From CAYMWF01 sp964394085 [NCBI: uncultured Gemmatimonadota bacterium] (GTDB lineage Bacteria > GCA-2686955 > CAYMWF01): DNA of 11,188 nt. Below the pieces are notes generated by a model that was not told the DNA's origin, did no database searches, and saw only the letters and a program-made list of their open reading frames with translations. Shown here in pieces: positions 1-5,904 of the stretch; position 1 is the stretch's first letter; every line of letters begins with the position of its first letter. The stretch covers positions 16,844 to 28,031 of the forward strand of contig CAYMWF010000062.1 of the NCBI GenBank assembly GCA_964394085.1. Reading direction: 5' to 3'. The position numbers and the translations under genes were made by a program.

Positions 1-2
1 CC

Positions 3-1370
3 GCACCCGCGGAACCCGCAACAGTGGAACCCGCATCCGTGGAACCCGCATCCGTGGAACCCGCATCCGTGGAACCCGGCCCCGCCGCCCCGTTCGGCGC
101 CGGCCCGTCCGGCGCCGCCGCCGACGAGCCGAACACGATCCCGCTCAGCGAATACCTCTCCGAGTGGAGCCGCGACGAGTACGAGAAGGAAGAAAAGTTC
201 TCGATTATCCAGAAAATATCCCGGACGGGCGCCAGCGAGATCTCGCCCATGGGGACGCGCAAGCAGTTCCCCGGGCTCGACACGATCCTCTTCAAGGGCA
301 CCCAGTTCGGCCGCTTCCCCCTCGACGAGAACCAGGCGGTTTCGACCGCCACCGTGATCGGCTCCGCTTCCGCGCATCCTCTCCGGCTCGATGTGCCGTT
401 CTACGTCTCGCACATGTCCTTCGGCGCGCTGTCGAGAGAAGCGAAGATCGCACTCGCCAGGGGCGCGTCCCGGGCCGGAACCGCCACCTGCTCCGGCGAA
501 GGCGGCATGCTCCGGGAAGAACGGGACAACGCGACCCTCTACATATATGAAATCGGAACGGCCCGGTTCACCCGCGACGCTTCGGTAATGGCGCAGGCCG
601 ACGCCGTCGAGATCAAGTTCGGTCAGGCCGCCAAGCCCGGGATGGGCGGGCACCTGCCGGCCGAGAAAGTCACCCCGGAAATCGCAAAAATCCGAAAGAT
701 AAATCCGGGCGACGACTTCATTTCGCCAAATGTCCAGCCCGGGGTGGAGACGCCGGCCGACCTGAAGGAGCTGGTATCCGAAATCAGGGACATAACGGGC
801 GGCAAACCCGTGGGCGTCAAGTTCACGGCCGGTCATATCGAGGAGGACCTCCGCTTCGTGCTCGAAGCGTCGCCCGACTTCTTCACCGTCGACTGCCGCG
901 GCGGCGCCACGGGCGCGGCTCCGAACTTCATCCGCGACAATGTCTGCCTGCCGGCGATCTACACCATCCGCAAGGTGCGGAAGCTCCTGGACGAATCGGG
1001 CTCCAGGGCCACTTTCTGCGTCACCGGCGGTTTCCGCGACAGCACCGACATAGCAAAGGCCATCGCCCTGGGCGCCGACGCCGTGGCCCTCGCCACCGCC
1101 TCCCTCATCGCCATCGGCTGCCAGCAGTACAGGATATGCAACTCGGGCAACTGCCCTGTAGGCATCGCCACCCAGGATGCCGACCTGCGCCGGCGCTTCT
1201 CGATTCCGGCGTCGGTGGAGCGGTTCGTCAATTTCGCCCGGGTGAGCCGCCGCGAGCTCGAAGCCCTGGCCCGCATCAACGGCTGTTCCGACATCCACGC
1301 CCTGGGCCCGGATGACATTTTCACCATCAGCAACGAGGTCTCGGCCAACACCGACATCAGCCACGCCTGA
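3..1370 (+). CDS. Glutamate synthase-related protein, stand-alone FMN/3Fe-4S (GltB central) domain, 5' partial
   Basis: This reading frame is open to the left edge. The first start codon in view is GTG at 24, but it lies inside a repeat and has no ribosome binding site, so the true start is probably upstream. Residues below count from that GTG (448 aa). After a low-complexity Pro/Ala/Glu N-terminus (about 1-35) comes the glutamate synthase FMN barrel: MSFGAL at 131-136, SGEGG near 157-161, KFGQAAKPGMGGHLP at 198-212. The spacing C366-x5-C372-x4-C377 matches the 3Fe-4S ligands of GltB. In that family the domain converts 2-oxoglutarate and ammonia to glutamate. Length and the RTGxxEI N-terminal segment resemble the separate FMN subunits (GlxD/MgsC type, archaeal-type GltB2). 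The amidotransferase, GXGXG and ferredoxin parts are absent here and may be encoded upstream. Family assignment is firm; the substrate (glutamate or methylglutamate-like) is not settled. Confidence 0.9.
   Translation, partial: APAEPATVEPASVEPASVEPASVEPGPAAPFGAGPSGAAADEPNTIPLSEYLSEWSRDEYEKEEKFSIIQKISRTGASEISPMGTRKQFPGLDTILFKGTQFGRFPLDENQAVSTATVIGSASAHPLRLDVPFYVSHMSFGALSREAKIALARGASRAGTATCSGEGGMLREERDNATLYIYEIGTARFTRDASVMAQADAVEIKFGQAAKPGMGGHLPAEKVTPEIAKIRKINPGDDFISPNVQPGVETPADLKELVSEIRDITGGKPVGVKFTAGHIEEDLRFVLEASPDFFTVDCRGGATGAAPNFIRDNVCLPAIYTIRKVRKLLDESGSRATFCVTGGFRDSTDIAKAIALGADAVALATASLIAIGCQQYRICNSGNCPVGIATQDADLRRRFSIPASVERFVNFARVSRRELEALARINGCSDIHALGPDDIFTISNEVSANTDISHA
9..80 (+). repeat. 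15-bp tandem repeat in the N-terminal coding region
   Basis: The unit GTGGAACCCGCATCC occurs three times perfectly (24-38, 39-53, 54-68). A degenerate copy precedes it (9-23) and a partial one follows (69-79). The unit is in frame and encodes Val-Glu-Pro-Ala-Ser, so changes in copy number lengthen or shorten the N-terminal extension without breaking the frame. The array may continue beyond the left edge. Confidence 0.85.
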
Positions 1371-1423
1371 TCCGCCGCTCCGCACGCGGGCCGCCGAATC
1401 CAGCCTGATCCGCCGCTCCGCAC
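1365..1423 (+). repeat. 21-bp direct repeat spanning the stop codon
   Basis: Bases 1365-1385, which include the TGA at 1368-1370, are repeated exactly at 1403-1423, an offset of 38 bp. The second copy lies in the noncoding gap. It looks like a small local duplication at the 3' end of the glutamate synthase-type gene. No function is evident. Confidence 0.7.
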
Positions 1424-1431
1424 CGGTCGAG

Positions 1432-1724
1432 TCACACTCGATTGATCGGAATCCCGTATTCGCCCAGCCGATCGCTGCGAGTCACCAGCTTCAGCTTTTC
1501 TTCCCTTGCCCGGGCGATATCGTCCGGTAGCTCGTCGAAATCGGCCGCTATTCCGATCTTCCCACGCAAGGCTCCCGGGTTACGCGGTTCTTCACTCCAC
1601 TCATAACGAACCAGCCTGGCCCCCGGCTTTCCGGCTTTCACTATAATCACCTCTTTCCTGCCATAATCATTTTATCTAAGGCAGACAGCAGCGCTTCGGC
1701 TCCGGAGATGCCGGTTATATACAT
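1432..1724 (-). pseudogene. Remnant of a Phd/YefM-type antitoxin and PIN (VapC-like) toxin operon
   Basis: Reading the minus strand, a perfect Shine-Dalgarno AAGGAGGT (1738-1731) precedes ATG at 1724. That frame gives MYITGISGAEALLSALDK and ends at TGA 1649-1647 after 25 codons. Shifting by one base at the GGAAAGAGGTG run continues as EVIIVKAGKPGARLV, then RNPGALRGKIGIAADFDELPDD (split by one residue from family pattern PGALKGKIRIADDFD). This is the shape of a Phd/YefM antitoxin that partners PIN toxins. The same frame then runs directly into REEKLKLVTRSDRLGEYGIP, which resembles the extreme C-terminus of PIN toxins (EGLTLVTRDERLAAYGVP), and stops at 1434-1432. The toxin's N-terminal ~100 residues, with its catalytic acids, are missing. 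I infer two lesions: a 1-nt frameshift in the antitoxin and an in-frame deletion fusing antitoxin to toxin tail. Family resemblance is from memory. A 72-residue product from GTG 1650 remains theoretically translatable. Confidence 0.72.
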
Positions 1725-1738
1725 TACTTGACCTCCTT

Positions 1739-1833
1739 CTACAATATGTCCGGCCAGACCAGACCAGATCGTCGAGAAAATGAAGTATGCTTTGCTATAC
1801 GAAACCCTTAAATGATGATATACATTACACATT
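1739..1833. promoter_or_regulatory. Divergent AT-rich control region between the toxin-antitoxin remnant and the 863-aa gene
   Basis: This short gap separates two divergently read genes and is much richer in A+T than the flanks. It holds an imperfect dyad at 1785-1800 (GTATGC-TTT-GCTATAC), the sort of site an autoregulating antitoxin would bind. An 11-bp sequence, ATATACATTAC, is present at 1818-1828 and again over the antitoxin start at 1717-1727. No convincing -35/-10 pair could be picked on either strand, so promoter positions are left open. Confidence 0.3.
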
Positions 1834-4425
1834 ATGCCCGATAATACGTCTGCACCACCTCGAATCGCGTTTACGAAAAGATTCGTATCGCAATGGGAGC
1901 CCCTGACCCCGGCGGACAAAGAATCCGCAGCGAAAAAAATCCGCTATATCTACCAAAACATCGTCGAATTCTCACGGGTGATAAAGCCTATCGTCGCGAT
2001 ACCCGGTCGTTCCGCGGGCCACATTCATTTCACGAAATCGAGCGCCGTTTTCTACGTGCACAACCGCTCCCTCGACACGGTCTTTATCGTTCTCACGGCC
2101 TCCTACCGGGATTCGAAATCGCTCTACTCAACCTCGAGCGCCCGGGAGGATATCGGGTTCATGAAACGATTCCTCGCCGAAGACGTCGATACCGCCCTGG
2201 TGGACGAGACGGCCTGTGAAGCGATCGAGAGCACCCTCGGGGAGTGCGGGCTCGATTTCGCCCTCACGACGCCGCAGGAGATTGATGAATCCGAGGACCC
2301 GGAGGAAACGGCGGACGGCCTCGACGTGAACCAGCTCTGGCGCTCGGCGGTTTTGCGGGATGCCAGGGAGCTTGCGGCCGCGGAAACGAGACAGTTCATC
2401 GCTGCTTTCCTGGAAGATTCGGAACCCGCCGGAATATCGGAAGACTTGCGGGCGTGGGTCGCGGATGCGGTTCTGCCCGAGCTCGAAAACCGCTGGTTCT
2501 CCTGGCTTGGAGATATCTTCAGAGAGGATGCCGTGACCGAGACGCAGCGGATCGCCGACAAGATCCTCGATCGGGTCCCTCTCGCAGAAACGAAGATCGG
2601 CGGCGAGAGAAGAAGAGGCCTGGAAACTTTTGATGAATCGATCAGCGTCACGCCTGATCTTGTCGAGATGGAAGCGCGCCTGAAGGGGCTCGAAGCAAAA
2701 GTAATCGAGAAAGCCGGGCTGGCCGGGGAATGGTCGAAAATCGATATCCGCGAAGTCGAGGAATCGCTCGAGCGTCTCCACGCCGAAGGCCGGGAGTTCG
2801 ACGAATTCTACACTCTCGGCCTGCCCGGCGATTTCGACCGGGCACTGCGCGGGCTCCAGAGCATCGCTCGCTCGGTGAATACCGCTTTTATCGCAGTCCA
2901 TGACGCAAAAGAAGCCGGGAAGACTGCCTGGATGCACAACTTCGAAGACGCCGCCCGGGCGACGACGGAATGGAAAATGCCCGAGCACATCAGCGAACTG
3001 ACACGCGAAAAAATCGGATCCCTGAAAGACGAGGCGGAAGCCTTGACAGAGATCAGGCATCTTGCTGATTTCCGGGCGGCGACAGAGCGGCTGGCCTCCG
3101 GGTTCGAGTTTTTCGAGAAACTGAAAGCGGTGGATGAAGGATTCGTGGAGGTGAAGACGCGCTGTCAGGTTCTCGACATGGAGTGTACAAAACCACCTCC
3201 CGGGATCGATCAGATTAGTAATGTTCTTGCTGGGGTAGAGAAAACAGCGGCCCTGGACGAAGCAGCATCCGAAGCGGACCGCCGGTTCCAGGCTCTTCGG
3301 GAATCGGTGGAAAAAAGATGGATCGATTTCAACGATAAGAAACGGCGGACGCTGAAGGAAGCGTTCGATCATATAATCGCTGAATGTGAATCGATCAGGG
3401 ACCTTCTGCTCCATTTCGCCGAAACGGTGACCCCCGAATATCTTGAGGCTCTCGAAAACGAGCTGCAGGAGTTCATCGATATAATGATTCCATTCTGCGG
3501 GATTGCGGCGGGGGAGTCGGTGAGGAGCCAGGTCAAGAGCGAGACGGATATGCGCAGCGGAAAGCAGATGGTTATCGCACTGAAGAGGAAGGAGAAGAAG
3601 AGGTTCGGAGAGTTTCGCCTGCTTATCCGGAGAGGTGTCGAGGGGCTTGTCGAAGCAAGCCAGGTCGGATACGAAACCATGTTCCAGCAGGTTCAGAAAG
3701 CCCACCGGGCGCTTTCCCTGTCGTCTGTCCATGGGCAGCCGGGTATATTCGATACGCTGCGACCTCTTCGCAGGACAAGCAGAAATCTGTTTAACTGCTA
3801 CACGGATATCGTTGTCATGATGTCCCGGCTGAAGTACGGGATACCACTTACGATCAATCAAACGACCATTCACTATGTTTCCGAATATGAACGTCTTCGC
3901 TTGAACGAGCGGTGGAAACCGTTGAGTGAGGTTGTCGAACCGCGGATATGGAAGAAATACCGGGAGGCTTTGAAAAGACGTGAAGAACTAACCGAATCAC
4001 AAAGAATCGCGAGGGTTGCTTACACTCGAAAGGGGATCCTGGTCTTTCCCGTTCCGGGGGGAGGAAAGGAATGCACTGCTTTCCTTCACCAGCAGAATCT
4101 TGAACAAATCATTTTATGGGCCGAGTATACGGTCGGTTGCACGGAAACGGGATTCATCCCCTTTTCTGATTTGAAAGCCGCGATTTCAGAAGCGAGCATA
4201 ATTCCCTCACTCGAGAAAGTGGACGGCAAACTTGAATTTTCCTTTGACGAGATGAGAGAACTCATGGGGGTAATGTCGGACGAGATAAGCCGATACCTCG
4301 CTCAAAGAGGGGTGATCGCCAAGAGTGGAGAAGAACGTAGTCCATCCCATTTGAACGGTATCGTCCCCCGGCTTTCTATTGATCCTCCGTTGACTCCGCG
4401 TCGTAAAGGTAAGGGCGCTTCCTGA
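1834..4425 (+). CDS. Unrecognised 863-aa helical protein with RelE/ParE-like N-terminal region
   Basis: I do not recognise the whole protein. Residues ~10-95 follow the RelE/ParE toxin layout: an opening strand and helix (RIAFTKRFVSQWEPLTPADK), a second helix, then beta hairpins (GHIHFTKSSAVFYVH, DTVFIVLTASYRDS) ending in a YRD motif like the GHRRD of RelE relatives. The usual catalytic basic residues are not clearly kept. Residues ~150-640 are strongly charged and helix-rich, probably coiled coil. Residues ~690-835 look globular, with a PVPGGGKE stretch near 739-746 that is not a Walker A motif. There is no signal peptide or membrane segment, so it should be cytoplasmic. The start ATG is the first possible one, since a TGA lies in frame at 1816-1818; there is no Shine-Dalgarno, which suggests leaderless or weak initiation. 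Base composition is lower in GC than the neighbours, hinting at transfer. Function is unknown. A toxin-fold fusion used in defence or ribosome/DNA contact is inference only. Confidence 0.75.
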   Translation: MPDNTSAPPRIAFTKRFVSQWEPLTPADKESAAKKIRYIYQNIVEFSRVIKPIVAIPGRSAGHIHFTKSSAVFYVHNRSLDTVFIVLTASYRDSKSLYSTSSAREDIGFMKRFLAEDVDTALVDETACEAIESTLGECGLDFALTTPQEIDESEDPEETADGLDVNQLWRSAVLRDARELAAAETRQFIAAFLEDSEPAGISEDLRAWVADAVLPELENRWFSWLGDIFREDAVTETQRIADKILDRVPLAETKIGGERRRGLETFDESISVTPDLVEMEARLKGLEAKVIEKAGLAGEWSKIDIREVEESLERLHAEGREFDEFYTLGLPGDFDRALRGLQSIARSVNTAFIAVHDAKEAGKTAWMHNFEDAARATTEWKMPEHISELTREKIGSLKDEAEALTEIRHLADFRAATERLASGFEFFEKLKAVDEGFVEVKTRCQVLDMECTKPPPGIDQISNVLAGVEKTAALDEAASEADRRFQALRESVEKRWIDFNDKKRRTLKEAFDHIIAECESIRDLLLHFAETVTPEYLEALENELQEFIDIMIPFCGIAAGESVRSQVKSETDMRSGKQMVIALKRKEKKRFGEFRLLIRRGVEGLVEASQVGYETMFQQVQKAHRALSLSSVHGQPGIFDTLRPLRRTSRNLFNCYTDIVVMMSRLKYGIPLTINQTTIHYVSEYERLRLNERWKPLSEVVEPRIWKKYREALKRREELTESQRIARVAYTRKGILVFPVPGGGKECTAFLHQQNLEQIILWAEYTVGCTETGFIPFSDLKAAISEASIIPSLEKVDGKLEFSFDEMRELMGVMSDEISRYLAQRGVIAKSGEERSPSHLNGIVPRLSIDPPLTPRRKGKGAS

Positions 4426-4492
4426 GCAGTTCCAGCCGGTTTCCCAGGCCTTCACGCACTCCAAACCAAACACTCCGGTTCTCTGCCTTATC

Positions 4493-4498
4493 TATAAT
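4493..4498 (+). promoter_or_regulatory. Possible -10 element upstream of the sensor kinase
   Basis: A perfect TATAAT lies in a short AT-rich patch of the 236-bp gap before the sensor kinase. No good -35 hexamer sits 16-18 bp upstream, so this would need an activator or may be chance. Confidence 0.25.
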
Positions 4499-4661
4499 TA
4501 TTCCCGGTCCCCGCAACCCCCGAACCGCGTACCTCCCGGCGAACCTCATCGCCGCTCCGCCTCGTTCGTGGTCCTCTCAACAGGCGCAGACGGATCGAAC
4601 TAAATCCGGACGGGAATTCAGCCGATTTATTTTGATAAAGATCCTGAACGAGGAAATACCC

Positions 4662-5807
4662 ATGGTGAACGCGCTCGAAACCTATTTTGCTCCGCCCGAA
4701 AGGGCTGATTCCGAATCCGTTAGAAGCGATGCTCAGCTCCTGATGCATTCGGTTCTGCTGGATACTCTGACGAATATCGTTCCGTGCAGCCTGCTGGTCC
4801 TGAACGAACAGCGCCAGCTCGTTTACGAATACCTGAAAACACCCGGCGTGTCCGACGCCGAGATCGAGGAAAAAGTCCTCGGCAAGCGACCCGGGGAGCT
4901 GCTCAACTGCATCCATTTCGAGGAAGCTCCCGCCGGCTGCGGAACGGCTGAAGCCTGCCGCGAGTGCGGTGCGGCAAGGGCCATCCTCCAGGCCCAGACT
5001 CAAGGGATAACGGCCGAGAATGAGGTCAGCATCTCGACACTCGACGACGATCATTTTGAATTCAGGGTGAGGGTATCGCCCTTCAGCTATGAAAACCGGG
5101 ATTTCCTGATCGTCACCCTTCTCGACATCTCCGACGAGAAGCGGCGGCACGCCCTCGAAAGAACGTTCTTTCACGATGTCAACAGCATCCTCGCCGTGCT
5201 GGGGGGGCATGCGCAGCTCCTGGCGAGAAAAAAAGATTCGGAGAAGGCGCAAAAATACATCGAAACGATAAAATCCGCGGGCACTCAACTTGCCGAGGTC
5301 ATCACGTCTCACAGAAAGCTGCTGCAGGCCGAGAACAACGAGCTCGCGATGACGGTTTCCGATGTCAATTCACTGTCACTGCTGGAGAATGTGATAGAAA
5401 TCGCCCGGAATATCAGGAGCGCCAAAGATCGCCTCATCATTCTGGATTCCGCTTCCGATGAGCTGGAGCTGGTGACGGACCGCTCTCTCCTGTTTCGTGT
5501 GCTTGAGAACATGGTGAAGAATGCGCTCCAGGCGATCCCCGAGGGAGAAGAGGTCATCGTCGCATGCACGGGCGGCGACTCCTCGGCGGTCTTCTCCGTT
5601 CACAATCCCGGTTTCATCCCCCGTCCGGTCCAGCTCCGGATTTTCCAGCGCTCCTTCTCCACCAAGGGGAGAGGCCGCGGCATCGGCACGTACAGCATGA
5701 AACTCTTCGGCGAAAAGTACCTCAAGGGCGAGGTCTGGTTCACCACCTCTGAAGAGAAGGGCACCACCTTCCACGTCTCCGTTCCACTCTTGTACCGCAG
5801 CGATTAA
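4662..5807 (+). CDS. Soluble PAS-type sensor histidine kinase with a four-Cys motif
   Basis: The preferred start is ATG 4662, preceded by GAGGAA (4650-4655), giving 381 aa; a TTG at 4632 in the same frame has no ribosome site. Residues ~25-155 form a PAS-like sensor domain with C83 and the cluster C93-x5-C99-x2-C102-G, suggesting a metal or redox cofactor. The H-box is FFHDVN, with the phospho-acceptor candidate H171. The ATPase domain has an N-box LENMVKNALQAI (N283/N287), a G1-like HNPGFIP (314-320) where the usual DxGxG is altered, and FSTKGRGRGIGTYS (332-345) as the ATP lid/G2 region. No transmembrane segment is seen, so it should sense a cytoplasmic signal. The same FFHDV...FQRSFSTKG..RG.GTYS signature marks a kinase subfamily I associate with Deltaproteobacteria. 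No response regulator is adjacent, making it an orphan. The sensed ligand is unknown. Confidence 0.88.
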   Translation: MVNALETYFAPPERADSESVRSDAQLLMHSVLLDTLTNIVPCSLLVLNEQRQLVYEYLKTPGVSDAEIEEKVLGKRPGELLNCIHFEEAPAGCGTAEACRECGAARAILQAQTQGITAENEVSISTLDDDHFEFRVRVSPFSYENRDFLIVTLLDISDEKRRHALERTFFHDVNSILAVLGGHAQLLARKKDSEKAQKYIETIKSAGTQLAEVITSHRKLLQAENNELAMTVSDVNSLSLLENVIEIARNIRSAKDRLIILDSASDELELVTDRSLLFRVLENMVKNALQAIPEGEEVIVACTGGDSSAVFSVHNPGFIPRPVQLRIFQRSFSTKGRGRGIGTYSMKLFGEKYLKGEVWFTTSEEKGTTFHVSVPLLYRSD

Positions 5808-5808
5808 C

Positions 5809-5838
5809 GAACCTTTTTCCCGGCCGGTTCTCTTTTTA
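5809..5838 (+). terminator. Weak candidate terminator after the sensor kinase
   Basis: GAACC (5809-5813) pairs with GGTTC (5826-5830) across a 12-base loop that contains the self-complementary CCGGCCGG, followed by TCTTTTTA. The stem is short, so termination is only plausible. The gap lies between two converging genes. Confidence 0.33.
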
Positions 5839-5904
5839 AAAGGATGAAAAGACTGTTCGAGCCGGGGGAAGCGCCCTGACAGGCGTGTACGCACCGGATG
5901 CGGC

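Noticed and set aside
2128-3873. 581-codon open frame on the minus strand opposite the 863-aa gene
   Set aside because: Its product is low-complexity in style (many Arg, Pro, Phe, His) with no recognisable motif, no Shine-Dalgarno, and lies entirely antisense to a better coding frame. It is a by-product of codon bias.
4057-4080. PVPGGGKE in the 863-aa protein as a Walker A ATP-binding loop
   Set aside because: The spacing does not give GxxxxGK[ST], the residue after Lys is Glu, and no Walker B partner is evident.
4207-4473. 88-codon minus-strand frame at the end of the 863-aa gene
   Set aside because: No start site or recognisable family; most of it is antisense to the C-terminus of the larger gene.
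4488-5312. 274-codon minus-strand frame opposite the sensor kinase
   Set aside because: It overlaps clear kinase motifs on the other strand and has no motif or ribosome site of its own.
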